Positions 1 to 12,620 of a DNA stretch of 64,000 nt are shown here, in pieces. Position 1 is the stretch's first letter; the number at the start of each line of letters is the position of its first letter. Source of the DNA: Epiperipatus broadwayi (lineage: Eukaryota; Onychophora; Udeonychophora; Euonychophora; Peripatidae); NCBI GenBank assembly GCA_028023455.1, contig JAQFVV010012400.1, positions 17,849,490 to 17,913,489 on the forward strand. The letters are read 5' to 3'. The notes beneath the pieces were generated by a model. It was not told the DNA's origin and made no database searches. It worked only from the letters and a program-made list of their open reading frames with translations. Both the position numbers and the translations under genes were made by a program.

Positions 1-3000
1 TAATTAATGACCTAGATTGGTGAAAAGTCAGATAGGTAATTTGAAGCTGATTTATCTGAATGTTCTTATCTCTGTGATCTAACTAACCTTTCTCTACTCA
101 TTTCTCTTTTTAATATTATGTTTAAAATTTATAAATATAAAAATATATGTTATATGCAATACGTGAGTGTGTGCATTCATAGAATGTTTTTTTTTTGAAA
201 ATAGAAGTGTTTCTAGGGTATGAGATTTTTTTATTTATCCACTAGAGAAATTAATGCATACACATCACACTATGTGATATGAACATTGAGTTTACTTTTC
301 ATTAGGGGAAAGGGGGAATATCTTCGGTATTATGAATATTTAAAAGTAAACAATTTATCATTATTAATGATGTAAATTTTCTATCTGTATTATTAATGAT
401 TAATCAGTAATAAATGTTAATTTGTTTTTATTAAAAGAGGCATATATCTTTCTTAAGAGTTAATCATTGTCTAGTGAGATTGGTTATGACCATCATCATC
501 ACTGATGAATGTCAATCATTAAGTCATAATTTAAATATGATACTATTTTAGGTAAATATTTATAGGTTGATAAAAGATGAAATTTATATTGTGAGTTAGA
601 TCTAAAGCCATGGCTTAAAGTATCATTATCATCATCATCTTATTAATCAATAGTCTAAATAAATGTGTTTAATGGTCACATGAATAATGGTTTTCACTGT
701 ATTTGTTTATTATTTGTGAGCCATCATTAGAGATAATAACTACTATCAAAGATCATCAAATGTCAATTAAGGTTTAGTGAATTGCCACTGATAAATCTTA
801 ATATGAGCTAGTAGCACTTATGAGAGTGTTAAATATGCACTTATGATATTAAAATCTTATATAATAATTTTGTCTGATAATTTATTTGCACAACTAAAGA
901 ATAATAAGGATGTTTTTTCCCTCTTAATGTTAGTGCAAATGTGATGTGGTTCTAAAATGGAAAATCCTACATCCTGTTATAAATAATGTACCAAATGGGT
1001 TCAAACCAGGTACATCTATAAGTAGGTATGTAACGTAACTTTATCTAGGTTTAGATAGCCTAGTGGTGCCCAGATAGACCATATACATACAACTAAAACA
1101 TAAAAACTTGTAGAAAGGCATACTAGAGATTATAATGCTCATCCCCCCCCCCCAATCTTGATATAGCTTGTTTATCTTCATACTTTTAATAGTTACAATA
1201 TATACAGGCATTAATGCAGAATGTTTTACATAATCCATGGTGAGTATACAAATGTATTTTTTCACTTTTATAAAATGACTAAAAGAGAAAGGAATGCATC
1301 AAGTTATATTTAAATATTCGAACTTGCTGAGGATTTTATTTTATTTTAATAACAATAAAATAATTTAAACATTGATAATTGATTAAGAAATAATATCAGA
1401 AAGCAGGATAATAAAGTAAATGCTTCTCAAATACAGAAAAGATGTTTTGCATATTTTATATGATAATGTTAAGTTTATCGCAATTTTCTATTAATTAGAG
1501 ACAAGTTATTACGATGAACTCCGTTTATTTCAACTAGATTATAGCATTCCTGACCTTTAAAAATGAGCAATTTTTGACACCAAAAACCTCTAACTTTTAT
1601 TAAATGCCATTTTTACATTTTGTTATTTTAACTTTTTAATTATTATTTTAAAAAGTCATCGTTACTATAAATATTAATTTTTTCTCCTCCCCCCCCATTC
1701 CAATTATTATAATAATTGTACAGTAACCCTTATACTAGTGAATCATGAAAACTGAGTATTATAAGACCAGTCAGTGCTTGGTAGTTATTGTCAAGTTTTG
1801 CTTTCAGTAAAAAGAATTGCTAATCAATAAACAACTTTTATAAGTTTTGGATAACCCTCTACAAGTGGATTCTTAAACTTTAAGGTCAAGTGTTTTTTTA
1901 GAGACTAAATGAAACTTAAAAATATTTTCACATTGCTTTATTTAGTGTTATATATAGAATAACGAATAATTTAAAACACTTAATATTAAGTAAAACAAAA
2001 TCGTTTTAAAACGAAGCTTATTGGCAATTATATATCTGCACTGTCAAAAAAAAAGTGCAGTAGGTGTGCAAATGTATACTACAATTACAAACATTTATTT
2101 TTCTCGAATTGTATGGGTTTGCAACGCAATGTAGAATAATATCTTTTCAGCAGTACTTTATTTTAGTGAACGACTCTTACCACAACAATACGAATGGTTT
2201 AAAACCCTTTTACTTTCAAGGCTTTACAAGACTGCTATAAACATGTTCTTGATGCTTAGTTCATATATATATAGTGATACTACAATTAAGTCACTGATAT
2301 AGTTAATAGTCTTGGTAATTTATAAAGGTTTACCCCTCCAATAACAACTTTAAAATCTTATATAATGAAGACATAAAGAATAGTGACATGAACCAACTAA
2401 AGAATTCTGATTCAGCATGAAAGGTATCCTGTTTTCAGTTGATATTTTCGGATGTTTTTACACGTGTTTCAAGTACATGTGATTGAATAGAAGTTTTAAC
2501 TATATCTAAAAAATATATTGCAAATGGAAAAAGAAAGATGAAGTTATTTCATCTGTTTATATTTAATTAAAAACTGATAATTGAGATTTAAAATTTATAT
2601 TTTAGTTAGGGATCATTTTTAGCTTAATAAATAATTAATAATAATCATTAATGTAGTTATTTTAAGGGATTGGTATCAAAGTTGTGATTCCTAAAAATTT
2701 TGACATTTGAAAATCAAAGTGTAATATAAGAGAAATAAATAATAAGTACAGACAAACGAGATTAAAATAAATTATTTTATTAATCTGCTGAGTTAACTTT
2801 CAATACAGAGTGTCTGTTTCCAGGCATAACTGGTAGATAATTAGCAGAGTGTGATAATAATTCCAACAATAAAAGATTAAAGTTGGTGTTGTTCAAAAGA
2901 ATTGATAATTACATATGTAATAGGTAATTGTGAAGCGGCACCTACATTGTCAGATTAAACAACCAATGTCGATTGAGGGCAACACTATTAGTTGGTATAT

Positions 3001-3028
3001 TTATTACACGTGTGTAATTAATTTTGTG
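1..3028. other. AT-rich stretch without recognised genes
   Basis: No reading frame here resembles a known protein and none is long. The DNA is AT-rich with short trinucleotide patches (cat/atc around 490 and 630) and two C homopolymers near 1143 and 1687. I recognise no repeat family that recurs elsewhere in the window. Confidence 0.6.
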
Positions 3029-4262
3029 CTAAGTCTTTTTAATCTTACGTTTTTTGTGGTTACTTTTGAGGCAAACAATCCTGGGAGATGCAGATTTAAA
3101 AATATGGCTGGCAACTTTCTTATATTCCAAAAACATTGAGCTGCGTGATGGATTCGTTTTTGCTATATTATATAAATAGGCATGTTGAGAAATTCTTGAT
3201 TTTAAGTTAGCATAAGTCTCACAGTAATATTTGCTATTGCAGGAGGATGGGCAGACTAATTGTGCCTTGTCATAGCTGCAAACTTTATTCTTTGAGTAAT
3301 TGATGTATGCAGAGGGATGGCGGACAGCTGAAACCAATGTTGAAATCTTTAGAAAGAGTGGACTTTAATTTTGAGTGAATGTTGACAATATATGGATATT
3401 GATCCAGAGTTTTGAATCAGGTAATCTAACCTATTTGTGATTATTGTAGAAGGCCCTAATTTGGTTGTCAATCATGGGGGCAGACTAGCTTCCATGAATT
3501 AGGTCACTCTTGTAAGGTTTCTAAGTTGTCCTTGACATTTGCTATACATTTGCATAATTTAAAGTTTCTAAATAAGAAAGCTTTGAAGCAGGCTACCTTA
3601 TATTGGACTAACACTGACAACTATTGAATAGTCAATGCAGTGAGATTGTAAATTTCAGCTCAAGGTATTTAATGCAATGTTGGTGACTTTGTTCTCATGT
3701 GTCCACTTGATTTCATGGAACTATTTGAAATTCTAGAACATTTTAAGAATCAATTGGAGGGGGAATGCAGACAAAACATTGTCAATGTATCTGGTGTAAA
3801 TACTGTTTCTATGAGAGGTTTACAGAGATTGGATGGCACATCTTTCAATAAATACTGTGGCCAAACTGCATATAACTCCAGTGACAATCCCATGAGCCAG
3901 TTTGTGGCCAGGGAGAATATTTCATCATGAATGTAGTGTATAGTTCAACATTAATCCACCATAATATGTCTGTGATGAAGTCGAGTTCTTTTGTCACTAA
4001 TTGCTCTCAGATTTAGCATTTCCTGAATAATGTTGATGGACAAGGTTCTGTTGACAGAAGAGTACAGCTTGGTAACATCAATTGAAACAATTCTATAGTT
4101 GTTGTGGATGTTAGCATTTTTAATAATGTTTATAAAATTAAATGATGATTTTAATTGTTAGGAGGCCAAAACTGAATTCAGACTGAATCCAGTCTGTGAT
4201 TATCTTTGTGACAGCACTGTAATATGTGCTTCCAAAGTTGATAAGGGGCTTGAGTTGGTGGT
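3029..4262 (-). pseudogene. Penelope-like element remnant, lineage 2 (RT plus GIY-YIG)
   Basis: On the minus strand this reads as a broken Penelope-like retroelement. The upstream part (about 4240-3400) gives reverse-transcriptase pieces in shifting frames: a stretch starting SIDVTKLYSSVN, like the PLE motif that begins DVTSLF, and RYIDNVL at about 3777-3792, where the catalytic YxDD box has become YIDN. The downstream part (3337-3029) is an open frame with SKYYCETYANLKSRISQH, which matches the GIY-YIG pattern YIGET..NLK.RI..H. PLEs use the GIY-YIG nuclease for target-primed insertion. Several stops and frameshifts, and the loss of a catalytic aspartate, make it dead. It ends beside the 3' end of an RTE element at about 4263. 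A related fragment lies at 54.7-55.0 kb. It differs clearly from the PLE at 34.5 kb. Confidence 0.7.
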
Positions 4263-5453
4263 TCTGCACATCATCATTATTGTCAAACATTATCAATCCA
4301 CTGTAGGATGAAGGTCACTCCAAATTCAATCCATCTTCTCTGATCTTTAACCTCTCTTCTCTGCATCACCTCTGCACATTTTCTTATTTCATACATCCAT
4401 CTCAAATGTACAATCTCTTGGAATCCAGTTTAAGCTATTATTATCTCTTCTAGCAATAGGTTCATCCCAATTCCACTACAGTCTTTTAATTCTTTCAATG
4501 ATGTCAGTAACGCCTGTTTGTTCTCTTACCCATATATTGCATTTTTGATATCTTCTTGTTATTCCTAACATGCATCTCTCCATACTTTTTGAGTAGTCTG
4601 AAATATCTGTATTGCTCTTCTATTAAGTATCCAAATCTCTGATCCATAAGTAAGAACTGGTAAAACACATTTATTAAAAACCTTCCTTTTCAAATACGTA
4701 GGCATATTTCCTTTTAGTATTAATTTATTTCTACCTAAAGCAATCCAACCAAGATTAATTCTACGATTTATTTCATCCATTATCTTTCCATCTATAAGAA
4801 TTATCTGACCAAGGTATTTGTAGATGTTCACTTCTTCTAACTTATCATAATCAATCTTTATTTTCATCTTTTGAAGAAAACCATTGAACATTACTTTAGT
4901 TTTTTAACCTTTACCTTTAGTCCTACTTTCTTACTTTCATCTGATAATGCTTGCAACATTCCTTGAAGCTCTAAAGCATTACTTACAAAAACAATTACAT
5001 CATTTGCAAAATCCAAATGGCTTAAATAATTTCCATTTACCTTTACACCTTTAGTTTTCTATTTTAATCCATAAAATACTTCTTGCAGCACTGCTTTAAA
5101 AAGTTTTGGAGATATGGAGTCACCCTGTCTTACACCATTCTCAATGTTAACTTTCCTAGTATCATTATGTAATCTAATTGTTGATGTTGAATTTTTATAA
5201 ATATTTTTCAAAATATGACAATATCCTGGATCTATATCTTTAATCACTAAAGAAATGTTTACAGAATCAAATGCCTTTTCATAATCGACAAATCCAAAGT
5301 ATAATGGCAACTCATATTCATTAGTCCTTTATATAATTTTTCTCAGTAGTTGTATATGGTCTACTGTATTAAAACTACTTTTAAATCCAGCTTGTTCATT
5401 TGGTTGGTAGAAATCCAATGTTCTCTGTAGACGAGTTGTAATTATCTTGGTAA
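4263..5453 (-). pseudogene. RTE-type LINE copy 1, RT domain and 3' end
   Basis: The minus strand encodes the second half of an RTE/BovB-like LINE protein. From 5' to 3' one sees motif A (FVDYEKAFDSV), the motif B region (NGVRQGDSISPKLF) in the open frame 5310-5059, the catalytic box at 4999-5010 reading FAND rather than FADD, and the C-terminal region in 4891-4565 (VNIYKYLGQIILIDG, then VLPVLTYGSEIW). The 3' end near 4263 carries the same non-coding tail as the short copy at 40.2 kb, next to a CATCAT-type repeat. The enzyme would nick DNA and reverse transcribe its own RNA. Stops between the open pieces and the Asp to Asn change in the active site show that it is inactive. The 5' part continues at 6075 after a fold-back insertion. 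Confidence 0.85.
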
Positions 5454-6074
5454 AATATATGTATATTCTCTTATTCTTCTCTTTCACTTTCTTTGCATAT
5501 CTTCATATAATAATATATATATATATATTGCTTATAATACTTCTTTCATATACACTTCAATGCAAACAAATTTTTTAAAAAAACTTCTTTATTTTCCTTA
5601 CAGTTTTGACTGTCCAGCAGTTTTCATCAGAACTCTGAGAAAGACTGCTGGACAGTTGAAACTGTAAGGAAAATAAAGAAGTTTTTTAAGAAAATTTGTT
5701 TGCATTGAGTGTATATGAAAGAAGTATTATAAGCAATATATATATATGGAAGATATGCAAAAAAAGTGAAAGAGAAGAATATGAGAATATACTTCTGATA
5801 AGAAGAGAATCACACAAAGGATTAGGAAGAAGAAAGACAAGTTTTGGATATATGTAATATATAATATATGGTATGGAAAATATAGCCAATACAAAAATAT
5901 TCATGACTACACTAAAGAAAAAGGTCATTTTAATTAAAGCAGAGAAGATTAGAGCTCTGATGAAGACTGCTGGACAGTTGAAACTGTAAGGAAAATAAAG
6001 AAGTTTTTAAGAAAATTTGTTTGCATTGAAGTGTATATGAAAGAAGTGTTATAAGCAATAAAAAAATATGTATA
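5454..6074. mobile_element. Fold-back repeat inserted in RTE copy 1
   Basis: A large inverted repeat with arms at about 5460-5627 and 5640-5795 is followed by a third, direct copy of the arm at about 5950-6060. The block interrupts an RTE reverse-transcriptase reading. ATATGTATA occurs at both edges (5457-5465 and 6066-6074) and may be the target duplication, though the sequence is simple. The apex and the third copy contain TCTGATGAAGACTGCTGG followed by CAGTTGAAACTG, a hammerhead-like layout described under findings. I recognise no protein. Confidence 0.75.
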
Positions 6075-6204
6075 AAACTGATAAAAGGCTGATAGCTCTG
6101 CAATTTCTAATATCTTCTTTATCACCTTTTTTAAATATTAATATTAATACTGCATTCTTCCAATCATTTGGTACATCTTTATCTATTAAATAATTACTGC
6201 TGAT
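6075..6204 (-). pseudogene. RTE-type LINE copy 1, upstream RT segment
   Basis: The minus strand reads DWKNAVLILIFKKGDKEDIR followed by NCRAISLLSVLY. This is the conserved stretch just before the RTE reverse-transcriptase active site (usual form DWK.A...PIFKKGDK..., NYRPISLLS). It joins in orientation and order to the RT body at 4263-5453, from which a 620-base fold-back insertion separates it. It is cut on its 5' side at 6205 by the terminus of a hAT element. Confidence 0.85.
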
Positions 6205-7060
6205 CAGTGGTGTAACTAGAAAAATTGGCTCCGAAGGCAAAAATTCAAAAAGGGCCCCATTTTAAAATTCGGAGTTTTGATTTTTTATGTATTCACAAAT
6301 TTTTTAATTATTTATTTTATATTATAAATATCATTTAAAGTAATTTAATAAAGATAGTCACTTTAAAATTCCTTTGCATTTGCAAATTTTAGATGCTTTC
6401 TTTTGCTCAATAGTTAACATTGCAAGATTTTTAAGCTTGGTTTGGCCAATTGAATTTCTTTTATTATTTTTTAATTTACTAAAAAATCTTTCAACGCTAG
6501 CTACAGTTACCGAAGCGTAAAAAATAAGAAAACGGTATACAATATATTTCAATAAATTCACCTTCCAAACAATTATATTTTCTAATTAACAAGTCATTAA
6601 TCGTCTTTTTTTTATTATAAGATAGTCTTTTAATAAAGAAATCATTTGAATTAATTATCTAGCATGCTGTTCTAAAAAAAGTTCTGGGTACTTATTTCTA
6701 AGATTTAAACAATTCTCTAACACATCAGTGTCTGACATATTGATAAATTTTCTTGGGTTCTAAATACTAAAATAGTACTTTACTGTCTGCATACAAATCG
6801 CTTTTCAATTTGCACGGTTATTTTGTCTATTACACTATAAAAGGCGCTAACTCGAAATAACTATTTCTTATTATTAAATCGGTAATCGGCATTCAATTCA
6901 TCGAAGTACTGTTTGGATTTTTAAAATAATTTTACAATTTTTCACATCGTATAACAACGACAATTTATGAGACATATAGTTAATAACTGTTTCATGTGAA
7001 TATATTTCCATTGCCTTGCTATAGATTTTCAAGTTTGTGGCCGCGCAGGCATAGCCTTCC
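6205..7060 (-). pseudogene. hAT transposase remnant, ZMYM1-like type
   Basis: The element starts at 6205 with CAGTGGTGTAACTAG, which resembles the CAGTGG-type end of many hAT elements, followed by a GGGCCCC patch. On the minus strand the open frame 6561-6358 encodes TVASVERFFSKLKNNKR and then KLKNLAMLTIE, the signature of the hAT C-terminal dimerisation domain. Further upstream, in broken frames, come YFDELNADYRF, FRVSAFYSVIDKITVQIEKR and an EPKKF-like segment, as in hAT proteins with a ZMYM1/DUF4371 layout. The N-terminal half and any zinc finger are missing or unrecognisable. I could not find the second inverted terminus, so the copy may be truncated near 7060, where another LINE 3' end abuts it. 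Confidence 0.8.
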
Positions 7061-7065
7061 TTTGC

Positions 7066-7385
7066 GATGTGATGTGATGCACTGTGGCTTGTGCTTTTTC
7101 GAAGTCAGGAATGTTTTAGCCACTATACCCAGAGAAACCTGTTAGCCTCCCAAAATTTTTCCCATATTCTTTTCCACAACATAATTTTTGTCAACTTCAT
7201 GGCCTTTATATTTAAATCCCCGTTATCTTTTCCCAAACCCAGCATAAAAACCAAGAACCTCCACAATTTCACTTTTTCACCCTTTTTGCTTGCAGGTATT
7301 TACATTCAATTAACAAAAGTCTAATATTTTCCATGCCTTCCTTACTCAACTTGCAGACTAAATCACCCACATTTTTCCATTTGCG
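7066..7385 (-). pseudogene. LINE 3' end, CCHC-tail family, truncated copy
   Basis: The minus strand aligns by eye with the 3' part of the element at 29.8-30.2 kb. Both share a segment for GDFVCKLC-like residues, the stretch for LLIECK, the stretch for LTKIMLWK, and a 3' tail of CATCACATCACATC (here 7066-7080). The copy has extra indels and stops. The shared tail repeat marks the LINE 3' terminus. The 5' end at about 7385 is probably a truncation. Confidence 0.7.
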
Positions 7386-8393
7386 ACTCAGTAGTTACGC
7401 AATTGCAGCTAATAATGATTGCTATTTTATTGCATTAACATGTTCATCTCATCTAGCATTAATGTGAAATTTCCTATGTTTATGTAAAAAGTCTTACAAA
7501 ATACAGAAGGGATTTTATAGACATTATGGGTTTCAAGAAAATTTAAATTCTTAGTTTTGAAAAAATATCAATTTTCCGATTAAGTGCTTTTGTATATTAC
7601 TGACTTTGTAGGTTGTTTGACATTGTGGATAGCTTTAATTACAGTTTTAACTCTTAATCATACATACATCAAGACATCGTGCGTAAAATCTTTTTTTTTA
7701 AAATTTGTCAATACTTATTTCGAATACTTATCTTCTATAGTGGCAGTAGTATATCCAGGGCCAAACTATAATCTGATAGCTGGATAATTATATAATTTGT
7801 TTAAAGAAACAAACACAAAAATTTAATAATAAATTCAAGAGTTTATCTACTCTGAATAACAATGATATTAATAGAATAGAATTAGTAGATCAACTGCACT
7901 TTGCTGGTTGAACACAGGATCAATCTTGATCATATAACAATTCATATCTCAAAAGATAAATAATATATATATCTTTACAATTGTAGTTCTGTAAGTAACT
8001 TGCTACTTATATACATATTTTGAATTAGTCTAGTAAGATTTTGACTAGAACTCTTCAATAGTTAATACTGATTTACTCTGCACAAGTAATTTTTACTCAG
8101 TCAGTTTTCCACTTGAGCTTCTGGCTATTTCTTCTCAATTTCATTTTACTACTTCTCTGACGAACTCTGACCTCTGATTTCTCTCTGAAGTTCACTCTTC
8201 TGACAAACTCTGACAGCATTAAGAAGTTCTGCTGACATTTTAATAACTTTGATAATTTGCATAATGCTAGATTTTCAAATTAGCCTGTTGTTTTTTGCAG
8301 TAAACTATTTTTTTCTGCATATTATTATTTATAGAATGAGTCAACACTGCCAATAGCCAGCCTGTACACACACATACATGTGTATAACTTTAT
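7386..8393. other. No recognised element
   Basis: AT-rich DNA with a short internally repetitive patch at about 8155-8225 (ctctgac and tctgacaaactctgac variants). No protein similarity or copy elsewhere in the window was recognised. Confidence 0.5.
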
Positions 8394-9240
8394 TTGTCAA
8401 ACATTGAATACTATAAAATATATCAGTTTGTTGCCATTGTTCCTAGAATATTCATTAATATAAAGCGGCACAAGAAAAATTTTCCATTCCGACTTTTTCT
8501 TGACTTTTTTTGTGGCTTACTTGTAGCTAAACTTATTGTATCATGGCTGACAGATGATCTCAGTTTCGGCTCTTACACTTTGAAATCTAGTACGAATTTG
8601 TTGAAAAGATTCAAAATCTTAAAACAGATATTAGCTACAAAATTGCCACTCCAGACATAATGAATCTATTGCCTCTCCTCGTAATGAATCTATTAAAGTT
8701 GTGAAAGAATTATTGCAGTATAACATCCAGAAAAAAGATTTTATTATAGACACATTAAATTAGATTAGTGACTTCAGTAATTGCATCAATAAATTACAAA
8801 ACACATCAAATGAACCATGGCTGGTGAATGGGGCTCCATTTTAGAGAAGTTGTCTGTAATTTATACTTGTCCAAGTTTGAGAGTCTGATTATTCCAAAAT
8901 TTGAGCATCTGTCTAAACATTTGTATACTTCAGATACGTGGACAATACCTTAATATGAGTTAGCACCTACGATTTCCCTAATTTGGATTATTGAGAAGGA
9001 AGACGAGTTTCTTCGCAACATAAAATTTTTAGACTTTGGTATCATTAGACAAAATAACGTTTTAGATTATAGTATGGTTTCAAAACCTTTAAATGTAAAA
9101 AGCATCATACACCTTAAGTCTAATACTCCCTTCATATGCAACGCTGAAAGGTTTTCTCCATAGAAAATAGAAACTATGCAAATTCGAAGCAGATTGGAGG
9201 AAAAACATAGACCTATATATAAAAAGATTTAATTAACATA
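8394..9240 (+). pseudogene. Possible decayed transposase-like sequence
   Basis: The plus strand has a short open frame (8394-8660) and then broken frames. One contains SNTPFICNAERFFS at about 9118-9160, vaguely like the NAE-R-FS core of hAT dimerisation domains. Between them lie fragments such as KFEHLSKHLYTSDTW. The similarity is weak. The segment could be a degraded transposase of a family different from 6.2-7.1 kb, or chance. No terminal repeats were found. Confidence 0.25.
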
Positions 9241-10801
9241 GGGTACAATCCTAAAAAATAAATTTAGTTATCGCTAATTTTTATAATAAAATCTTGTACC
9301 ATATAAATATCCAATCTGAAGACCAAAAATAGTCTAGCCTTCCTTATGATTTTAAAGTTGCACATAAATTTAAAAAAATATTTGTACCAATAAATACAAT
9401 ATCAGCTTTCATTCACATCTCTCTTTAAATAAGTTATTAAATAATTCAAAGACAAAATAACTAGAGGGGCTTCATAGTAAATTGTTGTACAAAATTAATT
9501 GCAAAGAATCTAATTGCTTAAAGACTTACTATGGAGAAATGAGAGCTAACTTATCTTTGTCCAGTATAATTTTCTACGCAACCGGCTAAGAAAAGTAGTG
9601 AACACTGTTCTATTTTCTTGGATCATGAGTTGCAATCAGGCCACAACTTTGATCTCTCTATAATTGACAAGATGATAGAAAGAAAAAAGTGAAACAGGCA
9701 TGATTAATAACTAAAGATATTCACCCATTAATAAAAAGACTCCAGCACCCCTTCTTTTTTTTTAAAAAAGGCACTTGTAGTTATCAATTTTGCATCATTG
9801 GCATGCAAATCTACTTCTAAAAATTCAATTTTATGATAATTTATTCCATAATATTCAAAATAACTTTAAATCCAGATCTCAACTGCCTTTAGTCATTTAA
9901 TGCCATAATTATGATACTATTCAGTATTGAAAGTGCTTAAGTTTAAATAAATTTCTTTATTATAAATAAAACTTTTTCTACTGTTAAATCAACATTTTCT
10001 TAATTATTAATAAGCAGTCACAAACTAGCCAGTATACATCAGGTAGTAATCAAATTTGCACTTCATCATCATGTGGTTTGAATCAAACTCTAACCTGTTG
10101 AGATGTCCTAATGAAAACATTTTTTTAAAAAAATTATAATATTAAAAGATAGTAACTCACTCCAGTGATTGGAGTAAAAATATTCATTATATAAACACAA
10201 AACGTACAATTTTAATATTGATTTTAGATTAGAACTTTATTACTAACTAATATTTACAACAAGTTAATACAACTGTTATTTAAGTTTTAAAAAGCAATAA
10301 AATATTGATATTACTTCATAATGCTTTGAGTAAATTCTTGTAGCTATATATAGATCTAGGTGAGGTAACTAGATATGAATAAACTTTTCAAGAGTATGTC
10401 TTCTTAAAACGAAACTATTGTGTTGTACACAATAATTATTTATAAGCGAAACCTTGTCTAAATTTTTTTGTTGTAACCCATATTTTTAATAACAGAAATT
10501 AAATAATGAATTAAAATTACGATATGTAGGAAAAAAAATACAAGTGTATTCCAAAAAGTTTACATAATATATATATATTGTGTGTGCGAAATAACAGATA
10601 GAATTTTAACAAATTATTTCTGAAAAGTGTTTGCATTTTGTTTATATATTACGAATATTCTCATATATATATATATTTAAAAATTTACTGAAAAGCAGTT
10701 TATAGATTTCAGGAGATCGTTGGCAAATTGATGGATAATAATTTTATCATCTACAGAGTCATTTCTTTATTATCTTTCGATTAATCTTTAAAAGAAACAC
10801 T
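9241..10801. other. AT-rich stretch, nothing recognised
   Basis: No long frame and no repeat that recurs in the window. Short AT dinucleotide runs occur near 10569 and 10661. Confidence 0.55.
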
Positions 10802-10965
<164 letters not shown>

Positions 10966-11344
10966 GTAATTTATTGCTTGGGAGCTCACAAAAAGTTAGA
11001 GCACTAAAAGTATCAGAACGTACTGCAATCCATGGTTCTTGACTTCCAATGCCCATCATCTTATTACTGTATCAAACTATACAGAGCAAATAATTAATAA
11101 AATTTTACTCATAATTATTTGTTTTTAAACCTCAATATGGATATCAAATTTATAATTAGTAGCAAAATTTATATTATATACATTTTTAATGAACACATAC
11201 ATATATACCTATGTTAAATTATATATACCAATAGTAATTGGCTATCCTATTTAAATCACCCACCCCAGTCTCATATTTAAATAAACCAGTATAGATTATA
11301 AAATTCTGACGTCAAGGGAACAGTACAATTAAATGATAATGAAA

Positions 11345-11610
11345 ACTAACTCTTTATGCGTTAGCTTTTTGTCTAAGCAGTACGTAGTTGAAGTGCAATT
11401 TGAAAGTTTTAATTGGCTATTTGTAAATCTGCTTTCAGAACAGATTATATTTACATATTTAATAAGGTTTATTAACATTTCTTTGAATTAATATTTTCAC
11501 TCTCTGTAGTCAAGTTGCAATCTTTAGTGTGTACATAAATTTATTAGACCATAGATTGAGATTGATTTTTAATGATATTAGTATTGTTTAAATGTTGACT
11601 GCTTTCATGT
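11345..11610 (-). repeat. Family C dispersed repeat
   Basis: In minus orientation this matches the copies at 28.7 kb and 33.0-33.3 kb. Shared pieces are AGTCAA near the start, CACTAAAGATTGCAACTTGA in the middle, and TCTGTTCT..GCAGA further on. The segment between start and middle is shortened compared with the other two copies. It is non-coding, and no terminal repeats are seen in this copy. Confidence 0.7.
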
Positions 11611-12059
11611 GTCAGGGTATATGTATATACAATGCTGTAGTTTAAATATTATGTGTAATATGTACCTATCTATGTACAATTTATTTTAAAATGTAGCATG
11701 TATATTAAGAGATCAACAAAAATAATTAACAAAAAGTTGAAAATTGTAAATATTTTTAACGTATACAATACAAATATTAACAACATGCATATATATGTAG
11801 TACGTATACATTGTTAATGAAATTAAGTCTAAATTATAAGATTAAAATATCAGTTTTTCTATTCTCAAAAAATAAATAAGTAAATAAATAAAACTTATTA
11901 TTTTTCTATTCATATTTTTTTTCTTTTTAAATAAAAATTTATGAAATACAAAACTTAATGATATTAAATGAGAAAATTCACTCTACTATTATTTGCTCAA
12001 AAATCATAATACGATTCATTTATTTAATGATATAATCGAGATGTCTGCCCATCCCTTGT

Positions 12060-12465
12060 ATATGTATTAAATGGATTATGTCCTGTACATGAGGGATCTG
12101 ATTGACATTAGGTCAACATGATGTGACGAGAATCTCGGCCTCAGGATGGTCTTTGAGCATTCCATCATCAGATTCTTAATTGAATGGATGTTTGAAGAGT
12201 TGGAGTGTAGAGTGGATTGAAGCCTGTCCATTAAAGTATGAAGATTGGCTATCTTAATATGTATCTGAGCACTTATTGCATATATGTGTAGAGATGATCA
12301 TCTGGACCCACAGATGATTGCTGGTTTAGCATAAAATACTTATATTGGTGATTATTTGTCTTTTCGACATATATGTGTTCAAGTGTGTCAGTGTTATGAG
12401 ATGGAATGGAGAATGGTGGATCGTGTGAAAGTCTGTGCTCATATACCCTATATATTAATGGCATT
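12060..12465 (-). repeat. Family B dispersed repeat, near-full copy
   Basis: Minus orientation. Compared with the copies at 13.5, 51.1 and 58.5 kb it shares, in order, CATCTCATAACACTGA, a GAAAAGA.AAATAATCACCA block, CAGCAATCATC.G..GGTCCAGA, AATGGACAGGCTTCAA, GAATCTGATGATGGAA, and a final block ending near TGTTGACCTAA. Length is about 400 bases. No frame is conserved. Confidence 0.85.
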
Positions 12466-12620
12466 TTGTAATAAATAGCTCTAGAAGTTATGCTAAAAAA
12501 TTAAATTTTTATTTTTTAATATTTTGTTTAAAACATAATTTATTGAAAATACTACTATTGAAAGTATGGGCATAGGGAAAGACAGTGTCGCTTTAATTTT
12601 GACATATTTATATATTACAG

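Noticed and set aside
1041-1265. A 74-residue minus-strand frame
   Set aside because: It crosses a C homopolymer and shows no domain or similarity.
8394-8660. An 88-residue frame as a membrane protein gene
   Set aside because: It is hydrophobic by AT-rich codon bias, lacks exon context, and may belong to a decayed transposase-like remnant. It is listed only at low confidence.
12060-12465. Family B CTGATGATGGAA as a hammerhead core
   Set aside because: Only two bases separate CTGATGA from GGAA, leaving no room for stem II, and no GAAA or cleavage triplet follows at the right place.
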